Source: Leeia speluncae (GTDB lineage Bacteria; Pseudomonadota; Gammaproteobacteria; Burkholderiales; Leeiaceae). Taken from it: a DNA stretch of 64,000 nt. Of this stretch, positions 51,995 through 61,564 are shown one piece after another. The translations under genes were made by a program, and so were the position numbers. Every line of letters begins with the position of its first letter. Position 1 is the first letter of the stretch. The notes beneath the pieces were generated by a model, which had not been told where the DNA came from, did not search any database, and saw only the letters and a list, made by a program, of their open reading frames with translations. The stretch spans positions 149,202-213,201 of the forward strand of contig NZ_JAJBZT010000007.1 in the NCBI RefSeq assembly GCF_020564625.1, given 5' to 3'.

Positions 51995-52726
51995 TTAGTG
52001 ACAACCACAGTTTCCTTCACATTTTTCTTCCGACTTTACTTCAGGTTTTACTTCAAAAATAGGGAACAACACATTGTTTTCTAAATGAATATGGTTGATC
52101 AGATCATCGCACAATTGCTGAATACCGGAAAATAGCGCGCGCCATGTATTACATGCATGAGCGGGTGGTGTCATATCGTTGGTTATCAGCATGAGTGCAG
52201 CTACATTCTCACCGTGATCTGTATGTTCAGAACGCATCACCGCAATCGGGTGAACCACAAATGGGTTTCCCCCTGCTTTTAACATCGGAAAGAGGATTTG
52301 TTCTTCTTTTTGCATGTGGGATTCAAGTTCGTCAGCCACTTTGGCAAGTAATGCGGCTAAACCTGATGGCACGTCTGGGTCATCTCTATGAACCGCTTCA
52401 ACCCTTTTTGCCATGGCAATCAGTTCTGGTAATTGTTGGCGGTGTACTTCGTGGTAGCGGGCAAGAATATGGTCGATTAGTTCAGCTGTTGGTAAATCTA
52501 CTGGCAGATCATTGGTTCTTTGCAGATTAGCTAAACGTGCCAATACGTCTTCAAGCGTTAGTCCTTTTTTAGCGACAGCTTCAGCAAGGCTAAGTTGTCC
52601 ACCACAGCAGTAATCCAGCTTTAACTCTCTAAACACTGCCGTTGAACCAGGTAAGGCAACTGCAATTTGCCCAATAGCAAGGGTAGGGTCTAATTCAAAT
52701 ACTTGTTGGTTAGTTGGGGCATTCAT
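51995..52726 (-). CDS. ytfE: RIC-type di-iron protein for Fe-S repair (YtfE/ScdA/NorA)
   Basis: A 243-aa protein that repairs iron-sulfur clusters after NO or oxidative damage. The N-terminal ScdA_N part has LKLDYCCGGQLSLAEAV with the vicinal Cys. The hemerythrin-like domain supplies His and Glu ligands in IDHILARYHEVHRQQL, ESHMQKEEQILFP, MRSEHTDHGENV and NHIHLENNVLFP. The C-terminus EKCEGNCGCH adds Cys and His. Start at 52726 has AAAGGAAG upstream. DUF2249 and an NsrR-like gene follow upstream on the strand, so it is very likely NO-induced. Confidence 0.9.
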   Translation of the reverse strand: MNAPTNQQVFELDPTLAIGQIAVALPGSTAVFRELKLDYCCGGQLSLAEAVAKKGLTLEDVLARLANLQRTNDLPVDLPTAELIDHILARYHEVHRQQLPELIAMAKRVEAVHRDDPDVPSGLAALLAKVADELESHMQKEEQILFPMLKAGGNPFVVHPIAVMRSEHTDHGENVAALMLITNDMTPPAHACNTWRALFSGIQQLCDDLINHIHLENNVLFPIFEVKPEVKSEEKCEGNCGCH

Positions 52727-52745
52727 GCTGCTTCCTTTCTTTTGA

Positions 52746-53030
52746 TTAATATGCGGCGGCTTCAAAGTGAGCTTCAATGTGAAAATCGATGACAATTTCA
52801 CCAGGGCTGCGATGGCGATAGACGGTTTTAATTCGGGAACCAAAAAAGAGTTCGATCTGCTTTAGTAGTGGTACAGGATCGTGATCATTCAAAAAACGCA
52901 TGCTCTCGCCGGGTTTTAATTCGCTAAGTGCACCAAAAATGGCAGCATGGCGGATGCGCCTAGCGATACCCCTTGCATCAAAGGTATACGTACCGTTTGG
53001 GATGATAGGTAGTGTGCAATCGTTCTTCAT
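52746..53030 (-). CDS. DUF2249 domain protein
   Basis: A 94-aa protein of the DUF2249 family, which has a SirA/TusA-like alpha/beta fold. The segment GESMRFLNDHDPVPLLKQIE is typical. Such proteins accompany RIC and hemerythrin-like proteins in nitrosative-stress loci. It is 19 bases upstream of the RIC gene in the same operon. A conserved palindrome, a likely NsrR site, lies 49 bases before its ATG. Confidence 0.8.
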   Translation of the reverse strand: MKNDCTLPIIPNGTYTFDARGIARRIRHAAIFGALSELKPGESMRFLNDHDPVPLLKQIELFFGSRIKTVYRHRSPGEIVIDFHIEAHFEAAAY

Positions 53031-53078
53031 TTTGTTGATCTGAAGTTGGTTTCGATGAAGTGATTATGTGAAGCCGCA

Positions 53079-53107
53079 TTAAATATGTAAATATAATACA
53101 TATTTAA
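53079..53107. promoter_or_regulatory. Candidate NsrR operator
   Basis: Perfect 11-base arms TTAAATATGTA and TACATATTTAA with a 7-base centre. It matches the spacing and ATG-A/T-rich halves of NsrR sites (AAGATGYATTT type) and stands between DUF2249 and the NsrR-like gene. Confidence 0.65.
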
Positions 53108-53154
53108 AGTTTTTAAAAAATTGAGCTAAAACAAGTTTTTGAGGAAGAAAGGGG

Positions 53155-53583
53155 TCAAAGATGTAACTGAATAGTCAGATGCTTGGCATTAGTGACTAAA
53201 TCTGACAAATAATATTGAGAGAGTGATTGGTACATGGCTTCACGCGCTTCGGCCAATATCCCTTTTAGACGGCACATGCCATCGATCTTACATTGGCTCT
53301 CATCTTCAAAGCATTCCACCATCGCAATATCTTCTTCGCACAAACGGACAAGCTCTCCAATATTGAGTTTGCTAGGGGCTAGTGCAAGACGAATCCCTCC
53401 ATTTCTCCCTTTTTGTGTGACGAGAAAGCCATTTAACCCCAAAAAGTGTATTACTTTCATTAAGTGGTTATCAGAAATCTGGTAAGCCTGTGCAATCTCG
53501 GCTCTAGTCACCATTTGTTCTGGCTGCAAAGCAAGATAAATTAAGGTTCTTAGGCAGTAATCTGTGAACGTGTTTAGCTTCAT
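53155..53583 (-). CDS. nsrR: Rrf2-family NO-sensing repressor, NsrR-like
   Basis: A 142-aa winged-helix regulator. The start KLNTFTDYCLRTLIYLALQ and the helix ISDNHLMKVIHFLGLNGFL with KGRNGGIRLA are NsrR-like. Three cysteines (VECFEDESQCKIDGMC, spacing 6 and 5) fit a 4Fe-4S cluster that NO destroys. It should repress the adjacent DUF2249-RIC operon and possibly itself. A longer frame to 53631 exists, but homology starts at the chosen ATG. Confidence 0.85.
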   Translation of the reverse strand: MKLNTFTDYCLRTLIYLALQPEQMVTRAEIAQAYQISDNHLMKVIHFLGLNGFLVTQKGRNGGIRLALAPSKLNIGELVRLCEEDIAMVECFEDESQCKIDGMCRLKGILAEAREAMYQSLSQYYLSDLVTNAKHLTIQLHL

Positions 53584-53775
53584 AACTTCAGTTGCAAGAC
53601 GAAATCGATTGAATACATTCGAACTGTACACCTAATTGGTTTCTAGCCGTTTGAAATACTAAGTGCAATTGCACAATAAAAGCATGTATTTTCAGCATCC
53701 CTACAAAGGAATCCAGCAAAATAGGCATTGAGAACACAAAAACACGTTAGTGATTATCAGCAGGAGGGCATCAGG

Positions 53776-54450
53776 TTGAAAGATATTAATCAATTTGTCG
53801 AAGGATTTAGAGCATTTCAGCAAACCTACTTTGCCGGAGAGGACGCCTTATTTGAAACGCTAGCAAAAGGTCAAACGCCAGAGACCTTACTGATTGGCTG
53901 TTGTGATTCTCGGGTTGACCCCGCCTTACTTACCCAATGTGCACCGGGTGAAATGTTTGTGATTCGTAACGTAGCGAATCTTGTTCCAGAATGCGAAATT
54001 GGGAGTCACCATCAAGGCGTGTCTGCCGGTATTCAGTTTGCGGTGTGTGATCTGGGCGTAAAACGTATTATTGTGCTTGGGCATGCGCAATGTGGCGGCA
54101 TAAAAGCTCTAATGGATGGACGTGGCGAACATGCGGCCCCCGAAGACTATATTGGTAAATGGATTGGTATTGCAGAGCCGGCACGCCAACGCGTGAAGAA
54201 CGAACTAGGCCACAAACCGCTTGAGGTACAAAGAAGAGCTGCTGAATTAACTAGTATTCTGGTGTCTTTAGAAAACTTGCTGACATTCCCTTGGATTAAA
54301 GAAAAAGTCGATGCCGGTTTACTAACACTGCATGGCTGGTTTTTCGATATCGAGCAGGGCGCTTTGTTAGCGTATGACGCTAAAACTAGGCATTTTGAAG
54401 CATTGGTTTGCCCGCTAGGTCAGCCATACCATGCTAGCACATCTGCCTAA
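53776..54450 (+). CDS. can: Beta-class carbonic anhydrase
   Basis: A 224-aa zinc enzyme for CO2/bicarbonate exchange. Ligands are visible: Cys and Asp in GCCDSRVDPA, His and Cys in LGHAQCGGIKA. The start is an unusual TTG at 53776, chosen because AGGAGGG lies 7 bases before it and homology begins there. An upstream TTG at 53728 has no ribosome site. Confidence 0.9.
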   Translation: MKDINQFVEGFRAFQQTYFAGEDALFETLAKGQTPETLLIGCCDSRVDPALLTQCAPGEMFVIRNVANLVPECEIGSHHQGVSAGIQFAVCDLGVKRIIVLGHAQCGGIKALMDGRGEHAAPEDYIGKWIGIAEPARQRVKNELGHKPLEVQRRAAELTSILVSLENLLTFPWIKEKVDAGLLTLHGWFFDIEQGALLAYDAKTRHFEALVCPLGQPYHASTSA

Positions 54451-54568
54451 ATTACTTAGTCATCCTAGCGCTAGGTAGATAAATGGTGTTATCTACCTAG
54501 TTGTCGCGTTATTATTCATCTAATTTTCTTAATCGCCTTGGCAAGTTCTGCAAGATTAGGTGTTACCC

Positions 54569-55090
54569 ATGCAAAACATCCCGAAAAATGTACTAGGTAT
54601 TGCCGGTTGGTCTGGCAGTGGTAAAACTACGCTAATCGAACGCTTATTACCTTTGCTGCGCGAACGTGGGCTAATGGTAAATGTCATTAAGCATAGCCAC
54701 CATGATTTTGTAATGGAACCAGCACATAAAGATAGTGCTAGGTTTCGTACAGCAGGGGCGCAAGAAGTGATGATAGCCTCTCCTTACCGCTGGGCGATTG
54801 TTCACGAATTAGCAGGCAACCCAGAGCCAACACTAAAAGAACAATTAGCAAAACTGAGCACTGTAGACTTAGTGTTATTAGAAGGCTTTAAAAATGAGCA
54901 AATCCCAAAAGTCGAGGTTTGGCGGGAAGCGAACGGAAAGCCGCTATTGGCAGCAGAAGATAAGACCATAATAGCGGTGATCAGTGATACCGCTTTAAAT
55001 CAAACAAATGCTACTTACGAATGGCTAGATTTAAATCAACCAGCATTGTTAGCAGACTGGATCTGCGCTTGGTTGAAAACACAGCCTTAA
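54569..55090 (+). CDS. mobB: Molybdopterin-guanine dinucleotide biosynthesis protein B
   Basis: A 173-aa GTP-binding adapter that helps MobA attach GMP to molybdopterin. P-loop GWSGSGKTTLIERLLP at the N-terminus; VIKHSHHDFVMEPAHKDSARF and LVLLEGFKNEQIPKVEV are typical. moeA follows after 36 bases and then moaC, forming a Moco operon. mobA is not in the window. Confidence 0.9.
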   Translation: MQNIPKNVLGIAGWSGSGKTTLIERLLPLLRERGLMVNVIKHSHHDFVMEPAHKDSARFRTAGAQEVMIASPYRWAIVHELAGNPEPTLKEQLAKLSTVDLVLLEGFKNEQIPKVEVWREANGKPLLAAEDKTIIAVISDTALNQTNATYEWLDLNQPALLADWICAWLKTQP

Positions 55091-55126
55091 TCAGGCTGCG
55101 AATCCCTAATATTAGAAGAGACACCC

Positions 55127-56338
55127 ATGAAACCTGCAGAATTACTCTCTGTTGACGATGCACTAGCCTTGTTGCTGCAAAATGCAAAACCAGCCAGACC
55201 GACAGAAACCATTGATACCCTCTATGCGGATGGCCGAGTATTAGCCGCAGATGTGGTTTCTCCTATTGCGGTACCGGGCTTCGATAATAGTGCGATGGAT
55301 GGTTACGGATTGCATCTTTCTAGCATTCCAGAAGCGCCGTTTTCATTACCAGTAGTGCAGCGAATTGCAGCAGGACAAACCGGCGCTCCGCTAGCAGAGA
55401 ATACGGCCGCCAGAATCTTTACCGGTGCGCCAATTCCAACTGGTTGCAATATAGTGGTGATGCAAGAAGATACCGAAGTAGATGGTGAAAATATCCGCAT
55501 TCTTCGTACCCCAAAAGCAGGGCAAAATATCCGCCTAACCGGGGAAGACATTGCGCCTAATGCAGTGGTGGTTACAAAGGGAACAAAACTTACGCCGGTA
55601 GAGTTATCGTTAATTGCATCCGTTGGGGTAGCAGAGGTCTCTGTTTATAAACCTCTACGCGTCGCGACATTATTTACTGGTGATGAACTCACCATGCCGG
55701 GCGAGCCACTACCACCCGGTGGAATTTATAACTCGAATCGTTTTGCGATTACTGCCTTACTTCGCCGTTTGGGTTGCGTAGTAACAGATCTCGGCAATGT
55801 GCCAGATAATCTGGAAGCAACCAAAGCCGCCTTAGCTGATGCAGCGGCAGAGCACGATGTGGTGATCACAAGTGGTGGTGTGTCAGTAGGCGAAGAAGAT
55901 CATGTAAAAGCAGCCGTGTCTGCTTTGGGTGAGTTATCCCTTTGGAAAATTGCGATGAAGCCGGGTAAGCCGCTCGCATTTGGCAAAATTGGCACGACTT
56001 CTTTTGTCGGGTTACCGGGTAACCCAGTGTCCAGCTATATTACGTTGGGTATTTTGGTGCGGCCGTACTTACTTAGCCTAATGGGGGCGACAACAAAAGG
56101 GATTGTTAGCTTGCCATTGGTGGCCAATTTTACGTGGAAAAAGGCGGATAAACGCCGAGAGTTCTTACGCGCACAAGTGGATAGCGAAGGAAAACTCAGC
56201 CTATTTGGTAACCAGGGTTCTGGCGTGATGACATCGCTAGCATGGGCAGACGGGGTGATTGATCTCCCTCCTAACACACAGGTTAGCCCGGGCGATGTGG
56301 TGAGGTTTATCCCGCTTAACACCTTATTAGACGCGTAA
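55127..56338 (+). CDS. moeA: Molybdopterin molybdenumtransferase
   Basis: A 403-aa enzyme that inserts molybdate into adenylylated molybdopterin. Recognised by PGFDNSAMDGYG, RIFTGAPIPTGCN, VVMQEDTE, the MoCF-binding core TSGGVSVGEEDHVK, and KPGKPLAFG with GLPGNPVSS. Length is normal. It is the middle gene of mobB-moeA-moaC. Confidence 0.94.
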   Translation: MKPAELLSVDDALALLLQNAKPARPTETIDTLYADGRVLAADVVSPIAVPGFDNSAMDGYGLHLSSIPEAPFSLPVVQRIAAGQTGAPLAENTAARIFTGAPIPTGCNIVVMQEDTEVDGENIRILRTPKAGQNIRLTGEDIAPNAVVVTKGTKLTPVELSLIASVGVAEVSVYKPLRVATLFTGDELTMPGEPLPPGGIYNSNRFAITALLRRLGCVVTDLGNVPDNLEATKAALADAAAEHDVVITSGGVSVGEEDHVKAAVSALGELSLWKIAMKPGKPLAFGKIGTTSFVGLPGNPVSSYITLGILVRPYLLSLMGATTKGIVSLPLVANFTWKKADKRREFLRAQVDSEGKLSLFGNQGSGVMTSLAWADGVIDLPPNTQVSPGDVVRFIPLNTLLDA

Positions 56339-56359
56339 TTGGGAAAAGGATAGAAAATC

Positions 56360-56842
56360 GTGAGTGAGTTAACACACTTCGATCAGTGTGGAAATGCTTG
56401 GATGGTCAATGTTAGCCAAAAAGCAGAAACACATCGTATTGCAACGGCGTATGGTGAGATTGTGATGTTGCCTGAAACGCTTACCCGTATTTTGTCTGGC
56501 GGTATGGCAAAAGGCGATGTACTAGGCATTGCCAGAATTGCAGCAATCCAAGGTTGCAAACAAACGTCTAGCTTAATTCCGCTTTGTCATCCCTTGCCAT
56601 TAACCAAAGTAAATGTGTCTTTTGAAGCGTCAGTAGAAAAATCTTTAGTAGCAGTGACGGTGGTGGCGGAAACAGTAGGGCGCACAGGGGTGGAAATGGA
56701 AGCGCTGACTGGCGTGCAAGTGGCGTTGCTTACCATTTACGATATGTGCAAAGCCATCGATAAAGGGATGGTCATGCAGAATATTCGCCTACTAGAAAAA
56801 ATTGGCGGCAAATCTGGTCACTGGCAGTATCAGGCCTCTTAA
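56360..56842 (+). CDS. moaC: Cyclic pyranopterin monophosphate synthase
   Basis: A 160-aa enzyme of the second half-step of cPMP formation after MoaA. It shows [33 protein letters not shown] and [11 protein letters not shown]. The start is GTG at 56360 with AGGA upstream. It is last in the mobB-moeA-moaC group; a weak hairpin (56855-56890) follows. Confidence 0.94.
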   Translation: MSELTHFDQCGNAWMVNVSQKAETHRIATAYGEIVMLPETLTRILSGGMAKGDVLGIARIAAIQGCKQTSSLIPLCHPLPLTKVNVSFEASVEKSLVAVTVVAETVGRTGVEMEALTGVQVALLTIYDMCKAIDKGMVMQNIRLLEKIGGKSGHWQYQAS

Positions 56843-56891
56843 TCTTTGTCTGCCCATGCTAATGCTACTTTTATGAGTGGTATTAGCATGT

Positions 56892-57335
56892 TTAGAGTGC
56901 TTTCTCAAAATACACGCGATGGAATCCATCTTCCGTTCGTCTAGCGACTTCTACAAAACCAAGATGTGGATAGATAGACAGGTTTTCCGTCATCTTTTCA
57001 TTGGTATAGAGCTGAATACTCTTTAACCCTAAGCGTTTTGCTTCTTCCTCACAAAATTTTATCAGTGCTTTTCCTATGCCACGACCTGTAACTGTTGGAT
57101 CGACAGCTACATTCTCTAATCGCATTTCGTTCCCAAGCGGGAAATAAACGATGAAACCAAGTAATGCATCTTCATCTCTCACGAAAAGATACACTTACCC
57201 TTCTGCAATCTGCTTACCATAATCTGCCAGCATAGGGGCTGGTTTTTGACCTATCGCTGCTATATAGCGTTGGTATGCCTGTTCTGCGCAATGCAATATT
57301 GCCGCTAAGTCTGTTTGATTGGCTTTTCTGATCAT
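56892..57335 (-). pseudogene. GNAT acetyltransferase interrupted by a stop codon
   Basis: The ATG at 57335 begins IRKANQTDLAAILHCAEQAY and runs to KQIAEG, followed by an in-frame TAA at 57195-57197. The same frame then continues VYLFVRDEDALLGFIVYF, RLENVAVDPTVTGRGIGKAL (acetyl-CoA site) and YPHLGFVEVARR to 56892. The full 148-codon unit matches a complete GNAT protein, so a single nonsense change (for example CAA to TAA) explains the break. A GTG directly after the stop could restart a 100-residue fragment without the N-terminal helix. Confidence 0.75.
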
Positions 57336-58006
57336 GAAAGTCTCTTTCTAAAGGTGGTTTTCTCTATCTAGCTAAACATTATTGGGTAAATTGCCCCCTC
57401 AAACCGCCGAGAAACAGCCTCTATACTTTGTTGCAGACCTGAAGGTTGTCATTTTTCGTCATCAATATGCGCTTAAAAATTGCTGCAGGGTAAAAATTTT
57501 TCGGTTTTAAAAATAATTTTCACTGTTGAAGGTGTTAAAAAAACCTTTTTTCTTATGCATTGCAACATTGAAAATATAAATTTGTTCAAATATAAATTAA
57601 ATATTTTTTGATTTAATAAAAATAGAAAAAAATTAGATAAAACTATGTTTTAAATTAATTTTATGTTTTTGCGTAATTTTTGTTATCCAAATTAAAACTG
57701 CCTAGCCAATCGAATCCAATTCTCTTCAAATCTTAATTCCAACATCATTCAACCAAAAATGCTGCAGCGCACACAATTTAGTGTGCTTATATTTAGGGTT
57801 TCATGACGAAAAATCGTCATCTTTCGTAATGTAATGACGAATTCCCTATGGTTATATTCACCCATCGAATTTAGTTACAGGGCAGTACTTGAGTAGCCCG
57901 GCGTTAAGCCAAACCTTGTTAAGTTAGCTGAGGGGCAAGAAGCATTCGCAAGGGGGCTACACTTTTTTACTGTATGACGACTCTCTTTTATCAAAGGACT
58001 TTTGAA
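57336..58006. promoter_or_regulatory. Long AT-rich leader of the inositol-type operon
   Basis: A 671-base region with a very AT-rich middle (about 57500-57670). It contains the palindrome ATGACGA-AAAA-TCGTCAT (57803-57820), another ATGACGAA at 57834-57841 and an inverted copy TTTTCGTCAT at 57453-57462. These repeats are probable sites of the operon regulator. No ORF is supportable. Confidence 0.5.
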
Positions 58007-58834
58007 ATGTCGATTAAGTTTTCGTTAAACCGTATGAGCATCCCAAGATCATCTTATGCTGACTTTTTAACAGTCGCTAAAAACCTTGGCGTTAGCGGCG
58101 TTGAAATCCGTAACGATCTTCCTGGTGTGGAATTAAATGATGGTAGCAAAGCAGAAGACATTTTGGCTGCGACAAACGCTGCAGGCGTAGAGATTGCATC
58201 TATTAATGCATTGCAACGTTTTGATCAGTTCAACCCTGAGAAAAAAGCAGAAGCCGAAGCATTGGCACAATATGCAAAAGCATGTGGTTCTAAAGCAATT
58301 GTGCTTTGCCCAACATGTGACCGTAACGATAAGCGTTCTACAGAAGAGCGTTTTGCAGACTTAGTTGATTCATTGACCAATCTTGGTCCAATCCTTGAAG
58401 CAAACCAATTAATTGGTTTGATCGAGCCACTAGGCTTTGAAATCTGTGCGCTTCGTCTAAAAGGCGTTGCAGTGAAGGCAATCAAAGAAAGTGGCTTCCC
58501 GAATGTTTTCAAGGTTGTTCACGACACTTTCCACCACTATGTGGCTGGCGAGCAGGAGTTTTTTCCTGAGTGGACAGGCTTGATTCATATCTCTGGCGTG
58601 GAATCTGTACAAGTAGAGCGCCCAGGCATGCTAGACATGCACCGCGTTTTAGTTGGTAAAGAAGACCGCTTGGGTAATATTCCCCAATTGCAGTATTTGC
58701 TGAATGCAGGTTTTAATGGCTACGTTTCATTTGAACCATTTGCAGAAGAAGTGGCATCTCTGTCAATTGAGGAAGCTGAAAAGCAACTAGGCGAGAGCAT
58801 TGCGTTCATTAAAGCAGGTGTCAATCTGTCTTAA
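58007..58834 (+). CDS. TIM-barrel isomerase/epimerase, inosose isomerase-like
   Basis: A 275-aa xylose-isomerase-like TIM-barrel protein. It has GVSGVEIRNDLPG, SINALQRFDQFN, LIGLIEPLGFE (metal Glu), KVVHDTFHHYV (metal Asp and His), IHISGVE and YVSFEPFAEE (Glu). The pattern SINAL with NP after it is like IolI, inosose isomerase. It heads the operon with a sugar ABC importer and iolC, so it most likely converts an inosose or related intermediate. IolH is the other candidate. Start at 58007 has AGGA upstream. Confidence 0.75.
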   Translation: MSIKFSLNRMSIPRSSYADFLTVAKNLGVSGVEIRNDLPGVELNDGSKAEDILAATNAAGVEIASINALQRFDQFNPEKKAEAEALAQYAKACGSKAIVLCPTCDRNDKRSTEERFADLVDSLTNLGPILEANQLIGLIEPLGFEICALRLKGVAVKAIKESGFPNVFKVVHDTFHHYVAGEQEFFPEWTGLIHISGVESVQVERPGMLDMHRVLVGKEDRLGNIPQLQYLLNAGFNGYVSFEPFAEEVASLSIEEAEKQLGESIAFIKAGVNLS

Positions 58835-58860
58835 TTAGCCGTTAGTTGTCTATGGCTAGA

Positions 58861-58891
58861 GGAGTGCGCTCACTCCCGCTTCTCTAGCAAA
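58861..58891 (+). other. Hairpin between isomerase and binding-protein genes
   Basis: GGAGTG / CACTCC with a CGCT loop, inside a wider CTAGAG-type inverted pair. There is no T-run, so it is a possible mRNA processing or stabilising structure. Confidence 0.4.
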
Positions 58892-58932
58892 TTTGATGTA
58901 GTTCACGTGATGCCATAATGAGAGGAAGACAC

Positions 58933-59853
58933 ATGAAGAAATTCACTAAAAGTATCATCATCGCTGCACTATTCCCTTTGTCTGCATTCGCAGATACCAA
59001 AATCGGTGTGAGTATGGCTCACTTCGATGACAACTTTTTAACTGTTTTGCGTGAAGGAATGTCTAGCTACGCAAAAGGCCAAAAAGACGTCAATGTTCAG
59101 TTCGAAGATGCGCGTGGTGATGTAGGCCGCCAAGTTAGCCAAGTTGAAAACTTCATTTCACAAAAAGTATCTGCAATTGTTGTTAACCCAGCAGATACCT
59201 CTGCAACAAAGCGCATGACAGAAGCTGCACGCAAAGCGGGTATTCCTATTGTTTACGTAAACCGTAAGCCAGACGAAAAAATGGGTAATGGCGCAGCATT
59301 TGTGGGTTCAGACAGCTTGATCGCAGGTCACTTACAAGGAGAATACATTGCTAAGAAGCTAAATGGCAAAGGCAATGTGGTGATTATGCAAGGTGAGCTT
59401 TCTACCGATGCACAGCGTGATCGTACCAAGGGTGTGAAAGACATCTTCGCTAAATTTCCAGGCATCAAAGTAGTAGAAGAGCAAACCGCTAACTTCGACC
59501 GTTCTCAAGCCATTAACTTGATGAGTAAGTGGGTAAGTGCTGGCGTGAAGTTTGATGCGGTTGCTGCTAACAATGATGAAATGGCATTAGGCGCAATCAT
59601 TGCGATGAAACAGGCAAAAATCGATCCTAAGAAAGTGGTCATTGGCGGCGTAGATGCAACGAAAGATGCGTTGGCTTCTATGCAAAAAGGCGAATTAACC
59701 ATGACCGTGTTCCAGAATGCCAAAGGTCAGGGTGAAGGTGCGATCAATACCGCAATCAAACTAGCTAAAGGTGATAAGTCTCAAGCCAAAGACATCATGA
59801 TCCCTTACGAGCTTGTAACACCAGAAAACATGAAAAAATACATGAGCAAGTAA
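58933..59853 (+). CDS. ibpA: Sugar/inositol ABC binding protein
   Basis: A 306-aa periplasmic protein with a signal peptide (KKFTKSIIIAALFPLSAFA). It is a type I binding protein of the ribose/galactose family: KIGVSMAHFDDNFLTVLREG, AIVVNPADTSATKRMTEAA, VGSDSLIAGHLQGEYIAKKL. It feeds the ABC transporter encoded downstream. Inositol as ligand is inferred from iolC at the end of the operon. GAGGAAG precedes the ATG at 58933. Confidence 0.82.
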   Translation: MKKFTKSIIIAALFPLSAFADTKIGVSMAHFDDNFLTVLREGMSSYAKGQKDVNVQFEDARGDVGRQVSQVENFISQKVSAIVVNPADTSATKRMTEAARKAGIPIVYVNRKPDEKMGNGAAFVGSDSLIAGHLQGEYIAKKLNGKGNVVIMQGELSTDAQRDRTKGVKDIFAKFPGIKVVEEQTANFDRSQAINLMSKWVSAGVKFDAVAANNDEMALGAIIAMKQAKIDPKKVVIGGVDATKDALASMQKGELTMTVFQNAKGQGEGAINTAIKLAKGDKSQAKDIMIPYELVTPENMKKYMSK

Positions 59854-59873
59854 TTTATTGTCTCGATGTTAGA

Positions 59874-59895
59874 CCAAGGGGGATTTCCCCCTTGG
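59874..59895 (+). other. Strong intercistronic hairpin
   Basis: CCAAGGGGGA / TCCCCCTTGG with a tight loop, without T-run, between the binding-protein and ATPase genes. Such hairpins often keep the 5' mRNA for the binding protein stable. Confidence 0.55.
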
Positions 59896-59970
59896 GGTAA
59901 TCTAAGTGTTGCTTGCCTAGCAGGGTTAGCAATGATGATTGGGTTACTAGCTGTGTGATAAGGATTCGAA

Positions 59971-61503
59971 ATGTCAGTAGCGCAACTCAAAGAAGACCTA
60001 CAAACAGCATCCAAATATGGCGAATATATTTTCGTTGCCGAGGGTGTCGCAAAATCATTTCCTGGTGTGCAGGCTTTAAAAAAAGTTTCACTTAAAATTC
60101 GTCCAGGTAAAGTTCATGCACTAATGGGTGAAAACGGTGCCGGTAAATCCACCATGATGAAAATCATTGCGGGGGTTTATATCCCGAACGAGGGCAAGCT
60201 GTTCTTCAAAGGAAACCCCATTGTATTGAAATCTCCTCGTGATGCTTTAGGTAAGGGCATTGCGATGATTCACCAAGAATTAAACCTACTGCCGTTCATG
60301 ACCGTCGCAGAAAACATCTGGATTGGTCGTGAACCGCGTAACTTGATTGGTCTTGTTGATCACAAGGCGTTAAATCGTCAAACACAAGAACTGCTAGATA
60401 AATTAAATATTGATATCGATCCTGAAATCGATCTTGGCCAATTAAGTATTGCTAACCGCCAGATGGTCGAGATTGCCAAAGCAGTGTCGTTTAACTCTGA
60501 TCTATTGATTATGGATGAGCCAACTTCTGCCATTACAGAGAAAGAAGTTGAGCACTTGTTCCGCATCATTGCGCAGCTGCGTGCGGAAGGCAAAGCCATC
60601 ATTTACATCACACATAAGATGGATGAGGTTTTCAAGATTGCCGATGAGATCTCTATTTTCCGCGATGGGCAACATATCGTGACCAAGCCTTCAGAAGACT
60701 TCGATCATGATTCACTCATCACAGCGATGGTAGGGCGAGAGTTGTCACAAGTCTTCCCTAAAGAAGATGTCCCAATTGGTCACGTTGCTTTAGATGTGAA
60801 GCATCTGAATGTGAAAGGCATCTGTAAAGATGTGTCATTCGATGTGCGTTTTGGCGAAATTTTTGGTATTGCCGGCCTAATGGGTTCTGGCCGTACCGAA
60901 GTGATCGAATCTATCTTTGGGATTAACAAAATAGATTCCGGCACCATTATTTTCGATGGCAAAGAATTAAAGGTGAAATCACCATCTGACGCGATTCAAG
61001 CGGGTATGGCGTTGCTCACGGAAGACCGTAAAAAGTCTGGGCTGTTCTTAAGCTTGTCTGTTGGCGAAAACATGGAAATGGCGGCTTTACCATCGTATTG
61101 CAAGATGGGGTTTGTTCAACAAAAGTCGATGGATGTGATTTGCCAAGAAATGCTCGGGAAGCTCAAGGTAAAAACCCCTGGTTTATATGAAGTTATTGAA
61201 AACCTAAGTGGTGGTAATCAACAAAAGGTGTTGATTGCACGCTGGTTAATCAATAACCCGAAGCTGTTGATTTTAGATGAACCAACACGCGGTGTAGACG
61301 TTGGTGCAAAAGCAGAAATCCACAAACTAATTACCCAACTTGCCAAACAAGGCGTGGCAATCATCATGATTTCTTCCGAATTGCCTGAAGTACTGGGCAT
61401 GAGCGATAGAGTGATGGTCATGCATGAAGGTACGGTGGGTGGAATCCTATCCCGTGAAGAAGCTACTCAAGAGAGGATTCTTGAAATCGCTTCTGGTATG
61501 TAA
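59971..61503 (+). CDS. iatA: Sugar/inositol ABC transporter ATP-binding protein
   Basis: A 510-aa double ATPase. NBD1 has Walker [13 protein letters not shown] and Walker [16 protein letters not shown] with a degenerate signature LSIANRQ. NBD2 has the typical altered P-loop [13 protein letters not shown], signature [15 protein letters not shown] and [14 protein letters not shown]. This is the RbsA/MglA architecture. It energises import with the permease 61 bases downstream. Confidence 0.9.
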   Translation: MSVAQLKEDLQTASKYGEYIFVAEGVAKSFPGVQALKKVSLKIRPGKVHALMGENGAGKSTMMKIIAGVYIPNEGKLFFKGNPIVLKSPRDALGKGIAMIHQELNLLPFMTVAENIWIGREPRNLIGLVDHKALNRQTQELLDKLNIDIDPEIDLGQLSIANRQMVEIAKAVSFNSDLLIMDEPTSAITEKEVEHLFRIIAQLRAEGKAIIYITHKMDEVFKIADEISIFRDGQHIVTKPSEDFDHDSLITAMVGRELSQVFPKEDVPIGHVALDVKHLNVKGICKDVSFDVRFGEIFGIAGLMGSGRTEVIESIFGINKIDSGTIIFDGKELKVKSPSDAIQAGMALLTEDRKKSGLFLSLSVGENMEMAALPSYCKMGFVQQKSMDVICQEMLGKLKVKTPGLYEVIENLSGGNQQKVLIARWLINNPKLLILDEPTRGVDVGAKAEIHKLITQLAKQGVAIIMISSELPEVLGMSDRVMVMHEGTVGGILSREEATQERILEIASGM

Positions 61504-61564
61504 GACAAGACACTAAGAAAAAAAGACCGCTAACTGCAGTCACCCTAGCAAAGAGGAATACAGA

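Noticed and set aside
53681..53700. Second NsrR site before carbonic anhydrase
   Set aside because: Only one half-site (AGCATGTATTT) is recognisable and the other half is poor.
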